From: Burkholderiales bacterium | GTDB lineage: Bacteria; Pseudomonadota; Gammaproteobacteria; Burkholderiales; JABEVD01 | Reading direction: 5' to 3' | Assembly (NCBI GenBank): GCA_019753155.1 | Contig: JAIELG010000042.1 | Span: 17,646 to 81,645 of the forward strand | DNA length: 64,000 bases | Part shown: in pieces, positions 30,801-40,538 of the stretch | How the letters are laid out: each line of letters starts with the position of its first letter | How positions within the stretch are numbered: position 1 is the stretch's first letter | Position numbers and translations under genes: made by a program | Notes under the pieces: generated by a model | The model's input: only the letters and a program-made list of their open reading frames with translations | The model's database searches: none | Told to the model about the DNA's origin: nothing

Positions 30801-31370
30801 CTAAGGTTTCGTGTGGAGTTTGAGCATTGCGGCCTGCTGCTTGCCTGCCGCGATCAGCGGCCAGGTTTCGAGGCTTCTCGAGATCGCATCGAGAATAAGC
30901 GATTCTTCTTCCTTTTGCGGCGCTTTCAGCACGTAATCGGAAACATTGCGCTTTTCTCCGGGATGCCCTATCCCCAGGCGCAATCGCCAGAAGTCCTGAG
31001 TGCCGAGATGTGCCGCGATATCCTTGAGTCCGTTGTGTCCGCCCAGCCCGCCGCCCAGTTTCAGGCGAACGACGCCGGGCTCCAGGTCGAGCTCGTCGTG
31101 CACCACCAGGATTTGTCCGGGAGGAATCCTGTAGAAGCGCGAAAGGGCTGAAACGGCCCTTCCGCTCGCATTCATGAAAGTCTGGGGTTCGATGAGCCAG
31201 ATGTCGCCCTGGATGCGGGCAGTGCTGCCGTGCATCCTGGGGTCCATCCTGAGGGCGCTGCCTTCCGTGGCCGCAAGCGCGTCCACCCACCAGAAGCCGG
31301 CATTGTGCCGGGTTTTCGAATACTCGTTCCCCGGGTTGCCAAGACCTGCGACCAGCCTGATTTCGATCAC
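30801..31370 (-). CDS. pth: Peptidyl-tRNA hydrolase
   Basis: Pth releases tRNA from prematurely dropped peptidyl-tRNA. The 189-residue protein has the N-terminal GLGNPGNEYSKTRHNAGFW with catalytic His, the FMNASG motif and the VVHDELDLEPGVVRLKLGGG segment carrying the catalytic Asp. The start is GTG at 31370 (reading MIEIRLVAGLGNPG), 7 nt after the rplY stop; the frame extends upstream into rplY but not as Pth sequence. Adjacent to rplY as in most Proteobacteria. Confidence 0.95.
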   Translation of the reverse strand: MIEIRLVAGLGNPGNEYSKTRHNAGFWWVDALAATEGSALRMDPRMHGSTARIQGDIWLIEPQTFMNASGRAVSALSRFYRIPPGQILVVHDELDLEPGVVRLKLGGGLGGHNGLKDIAAHLGTQDFWRLRLGIGHPGEKRNVSDYVLKAPQKEEESLILDAISRSLETWPLIAAGKQQAAMLKLHTKP

Positions 31371-31377
31371 GCCGGAA

Positions 31378-31974
31378 TCAGGCTGGCGGTGCAGCCTCTT
31401 CCGAGACAGCGCCTCTTGGCAGGGTGATCGCGGCAACGACGGAGTCGTCTCCGTGAGCGATCACTTCCACGCCTTCAGGCAGCTTGAGGTCGGACGTATG
31501 AAGCGAATGCCCGAGCGCCAGGGAGGAAAGGTCGACCTCGATGAATTCCGGAAGCTTGTCGGGAAGGCAGGATACTTCGATTTCGTTCATGACATGGCTG
31601 ACGATGCCGGCAGAGAGCTTGACGCCGGGAGCGATGTCCGCATTGATGAAGTGCAGCGGCACCTTCATGTGGACTTTCTGATCCTTTGCGACGCGTTGGA
31701 AATCGACGTGAAGCACGAGAGACCTGAAGGGGTGCATCTGCACGTCCCGCAGCAGAACCGGTTCCTTTTCGCCTTCGATTACCAGATTCAGGATGGACGA
31801 ATGAAAAACTTCGCGCTTGAGTTGATGGAAAATCGTATTGTGGTCCATCTCGATCGCTTGCGCTGCTTTGTCGCCGCCATAAACGATTCCTGGCACACGA
31901 CCGGCTATGCGCAGGCGGCGGCTCGCACCCGTTCCCTGCAGTTTGCGCGCTGTTGCGCTGATTTCGATTTGCAT
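31378..31974 (-). CDS. rplY: 50S ribosomal protein L25/general stress protein Ctc
   Basis: L25 binds 5S rRNA. At 198 residues this is the long Ctc form: an N-terminal L25 domain ([28 protein letters not shown]) plus the TL5/Ctc C-terminal beta domain ([38 protein letters not shown]), ending in an Ala/Pro/Glu tail. Located between prs (49 nt upstream) and pth (7 nt downstream). Confidence 0.96.
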   Translation of the reverse strand: MQIEISATARKLQGTGASRRLRIAGRVPGIVYGGDKAAQAIEMDHNTIFHQLKREVFHSSILNLVIEGEKEPVLLRDVQMHPFRSLVLHVDFQRVAKDQKVHMKVPLHFINADIAPGVKLSAGIVSHVMNEIEVSCLPDKLPEFIEVDLSSLALGHSLHTSDLKLPEGVEVIAHGDDSVVAAITLPRGAVSEEAAPPA

Positions 31975-32023
31975 TTGACTACTCCAAAAAATGCGGGCCG
32001 CGACCAGCCCGCAGGTTAAAAAA

Positions 32024-32974
32024 CTATTCCATGAAAAGAGAGCTCACGGATTCCTCGTTGCTGATGCGCAGCATCGTTTCGGCCAGAAGCCCTGAAATCG
32101 TGATTGCGCGAATGTTTTCGCATTCCCTGGCATCTTCCCTCAGTGGGATGGTGTCGGTGACGACCAGTTCGTCGAGCGCGGAATTCTTGATTCTCTGCAC
32201 TGCAGGTCCGGAAAGAACGGGGTGCGTGCAATAGGCGATCACGCGCTTTGCGCCATGTTCTTTCAGGGCGGCGGCCCCTTCGCAAAGCGTATTCGCGGTG
32301 TCGACCATGTCGTCCATGATGAGGCAGGTTCTGCCCGCCACATCACCGATCAGGTTCATGACTTTCGCGACATTGGGTTTTGGCCGCCTCTTGTCGATGA
32401 TGGCAAGATCGGTTTCCATCCTTTTGGCGAGCGCTCTTGCGCGCACGACGCCGCCTATGTCCGGGGAAACGATGACCAGATCCTTGTAGTCGTGCTTCCA
32501 GATATCTCCGATCAGGATCGGCATCGCGTAAATGTTATCCACCGGAATGTCGAAAAATCCCTGGATCTGGTCCGAGTGCAGATCCATGGTCAACAGCCGG
32601 TCCACCCCGGCGCTGGTGAGCATGTTGGCAACAACCTTTGCCGTGATCGCGACGCGGGCCGAGCGCGGGCGCCGGTCCTGGCGGGCGTAGCCGAAGTAGG
32701 GGATGGCTGCGGTGATCCTCCCGGCGGAGGCGCGTTTTAACGCATCGACCATCACCAGCACTTCCATGAGGTGGTCATTGGTCGGACGGCAGGTCGATTG
32801 CAATATGAAAACATCCTTGCCGCGCACATTTTCCAGGATTTCAACATTCACTTCGCCGTCGCTGAAACGCGTGACAGTCGCTCGTCCGAGGTGAATGTTG
32901 AGGTGCCGTACAACGTCCTCGGCAAGCGCTGGATTGGCATTGCCGGTAAACACCATCAAACTGTCATAGGCCAC
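32024..32974 (-). CDS. prs: Ribose-phosphate pyrophosphokinase
   Basis: Prs makes PRPP from ribose 5-phosphate and ATP for nucleotide, His, Trp and NAD synthesis. The 316 residues show [13 protein letters not shown], the ATP/ribose loop [15 protein letters not shown], the metal and substrate motif [17 protein letters not shown] and the PRPP-binding [10 protein letters not shown]. The start is GTG at 32974 with AAGGA upstream (AAGGATGATGGC-GTG). It is 52 nt downstream of tRNA-Gln. Confidence 0.97.
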   Translation of the reverse strand: MAYDSLMVFTGNANPALAEDVVRHLNIHLGRATVTRFSDGEVNVEILENVRGKDVFILQSTCRPTNDHLMEVLVMVDALKRASAGRITAAIPYFGYARQDRRPRSARVAITAKVVANMLTSAGVDRLLTMDLHSDQIQGFFDIPVDNIYAMPILIGDIWKHDYKDLVIVSPDIGGVVRARALAKRMETDLAIIDKRRPKPNVAKVMNLIGDVAGRTCLIMDDMVDTANTLCEGAAALKEHGAKRVIAYCTHPVLSGPAVQRIKNSALDELVVTDTIPLREDARECENIRAITISGLLAETMLRISNEESVSSLFME

Positions 32975-33026
32975 GCCATCATCCTTATTTCAAAGACCCC
33001 CCGGCAAGGGAGGCGGCAACTCAAAC

Positions 33027-33101
33027 TGGCTGGGGAGGTAGGGATCGAACCTACGAATGCCGGGATCAAAACCCGGTGCCTTACCGCTTGGCGACTCCCC
33101 A
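33027..33101 (-). tRNA. tRNA-Gln (anticodon TTG), CCA encoded
   Basis: The minus strand folds as a complete cloverleaf: acceptor TGGGGAG (33101-33095) with CTCCCCA, then discriminator G and an encoded CCA (33029-33027). The D arm is GCC...GGC, the anticodon stem CCGGG/CCCGG encloses loop TTTTGAT with anticodon TTG, and the T arm is GTAGG-TTCGATC-CCTAC. It lies between ispE and prs, a conserved place for tRNA-Gln, and is probably processed from their common transcript. Confidence 0.97.
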
Positions 33102-33116
33102 AAACTGGTACTCCGC

Positions 33117-33944
33117 TCACATATCCTTCAGCGGGTGATGATCAAGCCCCCGAGCCAGAAAACCGCGCATGCCTTCCGGAAGCTCGCCCAATGCACGCCT
33201 TGCATCAAGCTCGTTCGGAAATTCGGCGAACACGCATGATCCTGAACCCGTCATGACCGCCCGCCCACGCTCCCCAAGCCAGACCAGATATTCGGCCACG
33301 ACGGGGTAAAGGCGGCAAGCCACAGGTTCGAGGTCATTATGGCCCTGCCTGATCGAAAAGTCCGATATTTTGATTGGAATCGTGTTTCTTGTCAATTCCG
33401 CATGTGCAAAAACCTCCGCCGTAGGGATGCGGACCGGGGGAATGAGCACCAGATACCAGGCCGGGTCCAGCGAAACCGGAACGAGTTTTTCGCCTATCCC
33501 TTCCGCGAAGGCATTTTCACCGAAAACGAAAACCGGAACGTCGGCTCCGAGTTTTAGCGCGATGCCTTGCAGTTTTTCGCGGCTGAAATTCAGCCCCCAG
33601 AGCCTGTTGAGGACGATCAGGGTGGTGGCGGCATCCGAACTGCCTCCCCCCAGCCCGCCTCCCATGGGCAGATTTTTTTTCAGCCTGATTTTCGCGCCGA
33701 GCCTGCAGCCGGCCTCGGCCTGAAGGAGGCGTGCCGCGCGAACGCATAAATCCGATTCCGGGGGAATGCCGGGTATCGGATCGAGCAGGGTGATCTCGGG
33801 CGTGGGGGCGCTATCGAAACCCAGCTGGTCGCTGTAATCGATGAATCTGAAGACCGTCTGCAGCAAATGGTAGCCGTCATTCCTTTTTCCCACCACATGC
33901 AGGAAAAGGTTGAGTTTTGCAGGGGCCGGGTAGCTTGTCGTCAT
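33117..33944 (-). CDS. ispE: 4-diphosphocytidyl-2-C-methyl-D-erythritol kinase
   Basis: IspE is the ATP-dependent kinase of the MEP isoprenoid pathway. The 275-residue GHMP kinase has PAPAKLNLFLHVVGKRNDGYH near the N-terminus, the phosphate-binding loop PMGGGLGGGSSDAAT and the C-terminal MTGSGSCVFAEF. ATG 33944 overlaps the lolB stop (ATGA); everything further upstream in frame is lolB shadow. It ends 15 nt before tRNA-Gln. Confidence 0.96.
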   Translation of the reverse strand: MTTSYPAPAKLNLFLHVVGKRNDGYHLLQTVFRFIDYSDQLGFDSAPTPEITLLDPIPGIPPESDLCVRAARLLQAEAGCRLGAKIRLKKNLPMGGGLGGGSSDAATTLIVLNRLWGLNFSREKLQGIALKLGADVPVFVFGENAFAEGIGEKLVPVSLDPAWYLVLIPPVRIPTAEVFAHAELTRNTIPIKISDFSIRQGHNDLEPVACRLYPVVAEYLVWLGERGRAVMTGSGSCVFAEFPNELDARRALGELPEGMRGFLARGLDHHPLKDM

Positions 33945-34474
33945 GAGGCAGCGTCGATGATGAATTTGATCCTGATGCCTTCCCGCTGCAACAGAACGTC
34001 CTTTGGCGATCCGTTTTCGAAATGGCGCCCGTAACGGATATCCCAGCCGTCCTGCCTGAGCTGGACCAGCTTTTTTCCGGAATCGAAGGATGAATTCGAA
34101 GGCGAGCCGGGGCGGGATTCCCCCCTGACCCAATGCTCCAGTCCCTGCAAGGGAAGGCGCCAGCCCAGGATGGTTTCGGTCAGGCTCTCGACATCTTCGG
34201 CGCGGTACTGTCTGCTGTCCTGTGATGTGAGGACGGCGCCTCCTGCATCCTTGAGGATATGGGCTATAGTCTGACCGAGAGGGGAGAGCAGCCAGACTTC
34301 GTCGGAGTTCATGCGATGTATCCAGCGCAGGCTGCCGGTGAATCCTTCGCCATCGTATTTCACGGCTATCCTGCCCGAGAGATCGAAAAGCGTATCCGGT
34401 GAAACCGATCTGGGCGGTGCGACGCTGCATCCGGCCAGGAAAAGCAGGAGGATCAGGATGCGCATCTTGCTCAA
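33941..34474 (-). CDS. lolB: Outer-membrane lipoprotein receptor LolB
   Basis: LolB accepts lipoproteins from LolA and inserts them into the outer membrane. The 177-residue precursor has a lipoprotein signal with lipobox LAGC (Cys16) and the LolB beta-barrel pattern: FDLSGRIAVKYDGEGFTGSLRW, WLLSPLGQTIAHI, GWRLPLQGLEHWVRG, WDIRYGRHFENG and a final RIKFIID. It overlaps the TPR gene and ispE by four bases each (ATGA). Confidence 0.94.
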   Translation of the reverse strand: MSKMRILILLLFLAGCSVAPPRSVSPDTLFDLSGRIAVKYDGEGFTGSLRWIHRMNSDEVWLLSPLGQTIAHILKDAGGAVLTSQDSRQYRAEDVESLTETILGWRLPLQGLEHWVRGESRPGSPSNSSFDSGKKLVQLRQDGWDIRYGRHFENGSPKDVLLQREGIRIKFIIDAAS

Positions 34475-36198
34475 GGCATGAATTTTTTCAGGCTCTTGGC
34501 GAGTATTTCATTGCCCGGATTTTCTTTCAGGGAAGATTGCAGGAGTTTCCTGGCTTCCCCATGTTTTCCCTGCGTCCAAAGGACTTCGGCAAGATGAACT
34601 GCGATTTCCGGATCGCGGTGGCCCGAGAATGCGCGCCTCAGGTATTCGAGGCTGGAAGGAACATTCCCCATCCTGTATTGCAGCCAGCCCATGCTGTCCA
34701 GGATGTAGGGATCTTCGGGGGAGAGTTCGAGCGCTTTTTCGAGCAGGGGCAAGGCCTCGTCGTAGCGCGTGGTGTGCTCCACCAGGGTGTAGCCGAGCGC
34801 ATTGTAAGCCTGAGCGAAGTTGGGCTGGAGCTGGATCAGTTTTTTCAGGCTCTTTTCGGACTCGTCGACTTTCCCGATTTTTTCTGCGGCCATCGCCTCA
34901 TCGTAAAGGAGGTTCGGAGACTCGGGGAATTGTTCCAGCCCTTTTTCGAGGATTGCATAAGCTCCGTTGTAATCCTTTGCATCGTGCAGCATCTGTGCTT
35001 CCGCCTGAATCAGGAATATGTTCTGCTGCGGGTCATTGGTGTGAATTTCGTGCAGGTGCGCCCTGGCTTTGGACAGATGCCCCTGCTCCACCAGGATGGT
35101 TGCAATCCTGACTTGTGCGGGCAGGTACTGGCCGCCCTTTTCGACAGACTGGTACCATTTTGTCGCCTCGCTCGGATTTTTCCCGAGTTCGTAAGCTTGC
35201 CCGAGGTAATAGCGTGCAAGGTCGGGATCCTTGAAGCCATGTTGAAGCAGGTCCGTGAATCCGGAGATGGCCGAATCGATATCGCCCAATTGCAGCGAGA
35301 GCAGGCCGATCGCGAAAGAGACATCCTGGTTTTCGGGAAAGATTTTTTTCAGCGTGACGAATTCCTTGCGCGCCTGGGTGAATTTCCTTTCCGAAACCAG
35401 GAATTTGGCATAGTTCAGGCGCACTTCCTCGGATTTCGGGTATTTCGCGAGGAAATCCTCGAGAAACGGCTGAACCTCTGCCCTCGCGCTTTGCTCGAGA
35501 ATCTGTTCATGCAACTGTGCGGCCAGCTCCCAGCCTGGGCGCATTGAGGCGGCCAGGTTGATTTCCCCGAGCGCAAGCTCCCTCTGCTGCGCGCGCCATG
35601 CCGCAATGGCGAGGGCATAATGCGCTTCGGGATGGTCGAGGTAAGGTTTTGTCAAAGCCTGGATGGCGGACAGCGTCGCCTTCTTGTCGGGTTGTTTGGC
35701 GAACAGGCTGTCGAGCTGCAGAAGGCTTCGGTCCAGATTTTCGCCCCCCTGCTGGGAAAGCAGTTTTTCGATATTGGGCTGCGCTTCGTCGAGATTCCCG
35801 CTGTGGACGAGCAGGGACGAGAGGGCTTGCCTTGCCCGAGTCGAAGCCGGATCGAGTTTTGTCAGAAGCTGGGCCATTTCGAGCGCGTCGGAGACGTTGC
35901 CCGAAAAAAGGGAAACGTCGAGCGCCCGGCTCACGATTCTGGCATCTTGTGTTTTTTTCGCCATATCCAAGTAAGATTCGGTTGCGATCCCGAGATTGCC
36001 GCGCTGACCGGAGATTTCAGCAAGCAGGAATTCGAAAAGCAGGTCTTCGCTTAATGCGATATCCGGCAATTTGGGCGAAGGCGGTGGCAGCTCGGCTACG
36101 GGTTTTTCGACGGGCTTTTGCGGCAGCTTCACGGATTGTTGCGCACAGGCGGCGAAAAGAAAGGGCAGGACGGCGATGAATATCAGTTTGGGGTTCAT
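34471..36198 (-). CDS. Tetratricopeptide-repeat lipoprotein
   Basis: A 575-residue lipoprotein: signal MNPKLIFIAVLPFLFAAC with lipidated Cys18, a Pro-rich linker, then roughly a dozen TPR-like helix pairs (for example QPNFAQAYNALGYTLVEH, SPEDPYILDSMGWLQYR). Proteins of this type commonly sit upstream of lolB-ispE in Betaproteobacteria; the role, perhaps an envelope assembly scaffold, is not established. I chose ATG 36198 because it opens the signal peptide. It is divergent from the ABC cassette across 108 nt. Confidence 0.88.
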   Translation of the reverse strand: MNPKLIFIAVLPFLFAACAQQSVKLPQKPVEKPVAELPPPSPKLPDIALSEDLLFEFLLAEISGQRGNLGIATESYLDMAKKTQDARIVSRALDVSLFSGNVSDALEMAQLLTKLDPASTRARQALSSLLVHSGNLDEAQPNIEKLLSQQGGENLDRSLLQLDSLFAKQPDKKATLSAIQALTKPYLDHPEAHYALAIAAWRAQQRELALGEINLAASMRPGWELAAQLHEQILEQSARAEVQPFLEDFLAKYPKSEEVRLNYAKFLVSERKFTQARKEFVTLKKIFPENQDVSFAIGLLSLQLGDIDSAISGFTDLLQHGFKDPDLARYYLGQAYELGKNPSEATKWYQSVEKGGQYLPAQVRIATILVEQGHLSKARAHLHEIHTNDPQQNIFLIQAEAQMLHDAKDYNGAYAILEKGLEQFPESPNLLYDEAMAAEKIGKVDESEKSLKKLIQLQPNFAQAYNALGYTLVEHTTRYDEALPLLEKALELSPEDPYILDSMGWLQYRMGNVPSSLEYLRRAFSGHRDPEIAVHLAEVLWTQGKHGEARKLLQSSLKENPGNEILAKSLKKFMP

Positions 36199-36247
36199 TG
36201 CGGAAATGGCAATCAAAGCTAGATTAGATGTTGTGGTTAGGAATTCG

Positions 36248-36276
36248 TTCAACAATACCGGCATATTAGGTATATT
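36248..36276 (+). promoter_or_regulatory. Possible promoter of the ABC cassette
   Basis: TTCAAC (36248-36253), 17-nt spacer and TATATT (36271-36276), 30 nt before the first ATG in the divergent gap. The -35 match is weak. Confidence 0.3.
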
Positions 36277-36306
36277 TAGGCTGCATCACAAGAGAATAGT
36301 TATTGC

Positions 36307-37218
36307 ATGGCACCTCCCTCCTTCATACTTCAGGCTCACGGCCTTGCCCGTTCATTCAGCGGACGTTCCGCGGTGAACGGGATTTCGCTCGAATTGAGGA
36401 GGGGAGAAGTGCTCGGCTTCCTTGGCCCCAATGGTGCGGGAAAGAGCACGACGATGCGGATGCTGGCCGGGAATCTGAGGCCGGATGCCGGCGCGGTCAG
36501 GGTATGCGACATCGACCTTTTCGGGAATCCGGTTGCTGCTAAGGCGCGGTTGGGATATTTGCCGGAGACCCCGCCGTTGTATCGGGACATGAGCGTCGAC
36601 GATTACCTGAAGTTCGTAGCGAAGCTGCACAGGGCAAAAAGCGGTGCGCTCGACGACACCAAGGCGCGCTGCGGCCTCTCTGAAGTCGGAAAACGGCCGA
36701 TAGGTTCCCTTTCCAAAGGTTATCAACAGCGCGTGGGCATTGCCCAGGCGATCATCCATCAACCCGATGTCATCATCCTGGACGAGCCTACCGCAGGTCT
36801 CGACCCGAACCAGATCAGGGAGATCAGGCTGTTGATACGCGAACTGGGCGATAATCACGGTGTCATCCTTTCCACGCATATCCTGTCCGAAGTCGAAAGC
36901 ATTTGCGACAGGGTGGAGATCCTGCATCGCGGAAGGCTTGTTTACAGCGGGGATGTCGATGCCATGAGGGGCGCGCGCGCTATCGAGGCGGGCTTCAAAA
37001 ATCCGCCCGCCCCCGGCGAGCTCGAAAGCATCGAAGGCGTGGCAAGCGTCGAAATCCTTTCTCCGCATCTGTTTTGCCTGCGCCACTCTCCCGATATGGA
37101 CCCGAGCGAGGCTGTGATCCGCATGGCATCCGAAAGAGGATGGGGCTTGCAGCGCATCAATCCTGCGAAAAGCGGCATCGAGGATGTTTTCGCCGAACTC
37201 ACCAGGGAGGAATCGTGA
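36307..37218 (+). CDS. ABC transporter ATPase, GldA/CcmA type
   Basis: The 303-residue ATP-binding subunit has Walker A GPNGAGKST (40-48), the signature LSKGYQQRV (135-143) in the GldA/ABC-2 style rather than LSGGQ, Walker B with VIILDEPTAGLD (155-166) and the switch His in STHILSEVE. A C-terminal accessory domain (about 220-303) is typical of ABC-2 exporters. Its stop overlaps the permease start (GTGA). Cargo is unknown; the gene set resembles gliding-motility-associated GldA-GldF-GldG but such cassettes occur widely in non-gliding Proteobacteria. Confidence 0.92.
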   Translation: MAPPSFILQAHGLARSFSGRSAVNGISLELRRGEVLGFLGPNGAGKSTTMRMLAGNLRPDAGAVRVCDIDLFGNPVAAKARLGYLPETPPLYRDMSVDDYLKFVAKLHRAKSGALDDTKARCGLSEVGKRPIGSLSKGYQQRVGIAQAIIHQPDVIILDEPTAGLDPNQIREIRLLIRELGDNHGVILSTHILSEVESICDRVEILHRGRLVYSGDVDAMRGARAIEAGFKNPPAPGELESIEGVASVEILSPHLFCLRHSPDMDPSEAVIRMASERGWGLQRINPAKSGIEDVFAELTREES

Positions 37219-37949
37219 TTCCGACATTGGCGGCGAGAGAAATCAGGGCGCTTTTCGCCACTCCGCTCGCATGGATTGTTCTTGCCATCCTGCAGGCCAT
37301 TCTCGCCTGGATATTCCTGGCAAGGCTGGATGCTTTTCTGGGGGTTCAGGCTCAATTGCAGAACGTCCTGAATCCGCCGGGAGTCACGGAATGGATCGCG
37401 GCGCCCCTGTATTCTGCCGCGTCGATGATTTTCATGATGATCATTCCCCTGCTCACGATGCGTCTGGTTGCGGACGAACGCCGCAACCAGACGCTTCCCC
37501 TGCTGCTTAGTGCGCCGATTTCCCCGGCGCAGATCATCCTCGGCAAGTTTCTCGGCCTGATGGCGTTCCTGCTCGCGGGTGTCTTTCTCGTGCTTCTGAT
37601 GTCGCTCTCCCTGCTTGCCGGAGGTAAGCTCGATTTCGGTCTGCTCATTGCCAATGCGACAGGCCTTATCCTGCTTGCGGCGAGCTTTTCTGCAATCGGG
37701 CTTTATATCTCCTGTTTGACGAAGCATCCTTTTCTGGCAGGGATAGGCGGGATTGGAGCGCTTCTTGCGCTTTGGGCCGTGAGTTTCTCCGGCGGAAGCG
37801 GGAGTTTCTTCCTGGCCATCTCCCCTGCTTCGCATTTCGAGAGTTTCAACCAGGGCCTCTTCGACACGGGCGATGTTGCATATTTCCTGCTGTGCATTGC
37901 CCTGTTCCTGACGCTTTCGGTATGGACTCTGGAAGGGATGGAGTCATGA
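37215..37949 (+). CDS. ABC-2 type permease, GldF-like
   Basis: A 244-residue integral membrane protein with six hydrophobic segments, starting IPTLAAREIRALFATPLAWIV, with the characteristic coupling stretch RLVADERRNQTLPLLLSAPIS between the second and third segments. Start is GTG at 37215 within GTGA, with GGAGG just upstream. It overlaps the next gene by ATGA. It should form the pore with the upstream ATPase. Confidence 0.9.
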   Translation: MIPTLAAREIRALFATPLAWIVLAILQAILAWIFLARLDAFLGVQAQLQNVLNPPGVTEWIAAPLYSAASMIFMMIIPLLTMRLVADERRNQTLPLLLSAPISPAQIILGKFLGLMAFLLAGVFLVLLMSLSLLAGGKLDFGLLIANATGLILLAASFSAIGLYISCLTKHPFLAGIGGIGALLALWAVSFSGGSGSFFLAISPASHFESFNQGLFDTGDVAYFLLCIALFLTLSVWTLEGMES

Positions 37950-39271
37950 GAAGGCTCAGGAGCGGTTTCTCCATCCTCCTCCTGTTCGCCGCGACATTCA
38001 TGCTCGGGTTTATCGGTTTGCAATACCGGACGCAATGGGATCTGACCCAGAACGGCAGGCACAGCCTGAGCGAAACCACGATCCGCATACTCGGGCACAT
38101 GGAAGGGCCGGTCAGGATCACGTCCTATGCTTCCCGCCATGATTCGAAATTCGGAAATGTGCAGCAGAGCGTCAGCGATTTTCTTGCGCCCTACATGAGG
38201 ATCAAGCCCGATATCTCGGTCCGTTTTGTCGATCCCGGCGAAGAGCCGAAGCTGGCCGAAGGCGCCGGGGTTCAGGCGAATGGCGAAATGATCGTCGAAT
38301 ACGGCAAGAAAAGCGGGCATCTTCTTGCATTGAACGAAGAATCGCTCGACAACCTGATGATCCGTCTGTCGAGGAAGGAGGATCGCCTCGTCATGGCCCT
38401 GGCGGGGCACGGAGAGCGCAAGCTTGACGGGATCGCCAATTTCGATCTGGGAGAATTCGGCAGGCGGCTCGTGAAAAACGGCTTCAGGACAGGCAGCCTG
38501 AACCTCGCACTTGCTCAGGATGTGCCGCAGAACATGAATCTCCTTGTCATTGCCTCCCCGCAGATCGATCTTTTTCCGGGAGAAGTGAAAAAGCTCGAAG
38601 CCTATCTGGAGCGCGGAGGAAATATCCTGTGGCTGATCGATCAGGGTGTATCCTCGGGGGAGCCGTTGCACGGATTGCAGCCGCTTGCCGATAAGCTCGG
38701 TCTTTCATTGACTCCGGGAACCGTGGTGGACCCGGCTGCATCGAAGCTCAATGCCCCTGCCGACTGGGCGCTCGGAACCCTCTACGGCGCTCATCCCGTC
38801 ACGAGAAATTTCAATCTGATCACTGTTTTTCCATTCGCCCGCCAGATCGGGGCTTCCGAAAACAGCCCCTGGCATGTCACGCCGCTCGTCGATGTGGCGC
38901 CGCAGGGATGGCTCTCGGGGCGACGCAATCCTGCATTCGACAGGCATCACGACGTTCATGGCCCCGTCACGGTGGCGCTCGCAATGGAGCGCACGAGTCA
39001 GGGCAGGGATCAGCGTATTGCAGTGGTGGGAACGGGGGAGTTTCTCGCGAATGCTTTCATAGGCAACGGGGGCAACATGGATTTCGGCGTGAATCTCGTC
39101 AACTGGCTCGCGGGGGACGAAAAATTGATTTCCCTCCAGCCGAAGGCAACCCTGGACAGCAGCATGCTGCTGACGAAAATGCAGGCGACCGTGATGGCGA
39201 TAGGGCTGCTTTTCGGCCTGCCGCTGATCTTCATCGCAGTTGCCGCTTTTATCGGCTGGAGGCGCAGATGA
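37946..39271 (+). CDS. GldG-like ABC auxiliary protein
   Basis: A 441-residue protein with an N-terminal membrane helix (about 8-27), a large periplasmic domain (WDLTQNGRHSLSETT near its start, typical of the family; LVIASPQIDLFPGEVKKLEAYLERGGNILWLID; GDEKLISLQPK) and a C-terminal transmembrane helix followed by RRR. It matches ABC_transp_aux/GldG architecture, which accompanies GldF-like permeases. Coupled by ATGA overlaps on both sides. Confidence 0.88.
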   Translation: MRRLRSGFSILLLFAATFMLGFIGLQYRTQWDLTQNGRHSLSETTIRILGHMEGPVRITSYASRHDSKFGNVQQSVSDFLAPYMRIKPDISVRFVDPGEEPKLAEGAGVQANGEMIVEYGKKSGHLLALNEESLDNLMIRLSRKEDRLVMALAGHGERKLDGIANFDLGEFGRRLVKNGFRTGSLNLALAQDVPQNMNLLVIASPQIDLFPGEVKKLEAYLERGGNILWLIDQGVSSGEPLHGLQPLADKLGLSLTPGTVVDPAASKLNAPADWALGTLYGAHPVTRNFNLITVFPFARQIGASENSPWHVTPLVDVAPQGWLSGRRNPAFDRHHDVHGPVTVALAMERTSQGRDQRIAVVGTGEFLANAFIGNGGNMDFGVNLVNWLAGDEKLISLQPKATLDSSMLLTKMQATVMAIGLLFGLPLIFIAVAAFIGWRRR

Positions 39272-39735
39272 GGAACTGGATTCTCCTTGCCGTTGTCGCT
39301 GCGCTTGCGGTTTTCATTTTTTCGAAGCCGGATGCGGGCTTCAGGCTTTCGGATGCCGATCCGGGCGGAGTCAGTCAGATCAGGATAGAACACATGGGAA
39401 GTCCCGCGATCATGCTCAAAAAAGCGGGCAACGACTGGGAAATCACGTCCCCGATCAAGGCCAGGGCAAAACAGGAAGCAGTGGAAGGCATCCTTTCCAT
39501 TTTGAATGCGAAATCGGATCAGCGCATCGAAGGGCGGGAGCTTTCCCGTTTCGGACTCGATGTGCCGGTCGTGAGCCTTCTCCTCGATGCCGAGAAATTC
39601 GATTTCGGGATGATCAATCCGCTCACCCAGCAGCAATACGTGATGACGGGGAAGGGCATCTATCTGGTTTCTCCAAAATATGCGCTGATTCCCGGCATCT
39701 CCGATCTGGAGGCGGATCATGCCGGAACTTCCTGA
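39268..39735 (+). CDS. DUF4340-like exported protein
   Basis: A 155-residue protein with one N-terminal membrane or signal segment ([15 protein letters not shown]) and a beta-rich exported domain ([49 protein letters not shown]). DUF4340 proteins are regular partners of GldG-type auxiliaries; this one is the short form. It starts within ATGA of the preceding gene and its last 17 nt overlap mutM, so mutM is presumably co-transcribed. Confidence 0.82.
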   Translation: MRNWILLAVVAALAVFIFSKPDAGFRLSDADPGGVSQIRIEHMGSPAIMLKKAGNDWEITSPIKARAKQEAVEGILSILNAKSDQRIEGRELSRFGLDVPVVSLLLDAEKFDFGMINPLTQQQYVMTGKGIYLVSPKYALIPGISDLEADHAGTS

Positions 39736-40534
39736 AGTCGAAACGACAAGGCGGGGGCTTGCGCCTCATGTCGAGGGCAGGAAAATCGCGGGCGTCGTGG
39801 TACGGAATCCGGCATTGCGTTGGCCCGTCGACGAAAACCTGGGAATCGAAATTTCCGGGGCGACGCTGAACGGGATTTCGCGGCGTGCCAAATACCTGCT
39901 CTTCGATTGCGGCAGGGGCACGCTCATCCTGCATCTTGGCATGTCCGGGAGTCTGCGCTACCTTGAACAACACATTCCTGCGCAGAAACACGACCATTTC
40001 GATCTTGTTTTCGAAGGCGGAAGCATCGTGCGCCTGCGCGACCCCAGGCGTTTCGGCGCTGTTCTTTGGGAGACGGGCGATATCGGGAACAACCGGCTGT
40101 TCAAGGATCTCGGGGTCGAGCCATTGAATCCGGAATTTTCCGGAAATACCCTGCATGTGCTTTCCAGGGGGCGCAGCACGAGCGTCAAGCAGTTCCTCAT
40201 GGATAGTCATATCGTGGTCGGCGTGGGCAACATCTACGCAAACGAAGCCCTTTTCAGGGCGGGAATCAGTCCGTTGAACCCGGCTGGCAGGATCGGGGCG
40301 GGGCGATATGACAGGCTCGCTGACGAAATCAGGGCGACCCTTCTGGATGCGATTCTTGCGGGGGGGAGCAGTTTGCGGGATTTCGTCGATTCTTCCGGCA
40401 AACCCGGCTACTTCCAGCAGAATTATTTCGTTTACGGCAGGGCGGATGAACCTTGTTTGCGCTGTTCGAGCCCCGTCAGGCAGATCAGACAGGGGCAAAG
40501 ATCGAGCTTTTATTGCCCGAAATGCCAGAGGTGA
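39719..40534 (+). CDS. mutM: Formamidopyrimidine-DNA glycosylase
   Basis: MutM (Fpg) excises 8-oxoguanine and formamidopyrimidines and nicks the DNA. The 271-residue enzyme keeps the catalytic N-terminal P2-E3 ([14 protein letters not shown]), the RRAKYLL loop with catalytic Lys, HLGMSGSLR, and the C-terminal zinc finger C-x2-C ... C-x2-C (CLRC, CPKC) with YGRADEPC. Family length is normal. It sits at the end of the ABC cassette, an unusual upstream partner, with a 17-nt overlap. Confidence 0.97.
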   Translation: MPELPEVETTRRGLAPHVEGRKIAGVVVRNPALRWPVDENLGIEISGATLNGISRRAKYLLFDCGRGTLILHLGMSGSLRYLEQHIPAQKHDHFDLVFEGGSIVRLRDPRRFGAVLWETGDIGNNRLFKDLGVEPLNPEFSGNTLHVLSRGRSTSVKQFLMDSHIVVGVGNIYANEALFRAGISPLNPAGRIGAGRYDRLADEIRATLLDAILAGGSSLRDFVDSSGKPGYFQQNYFVYGRADEPCLRCSSPVRQIRQGQRSSFYCPKCQR

Positions 40535-40538
40535 AGCG

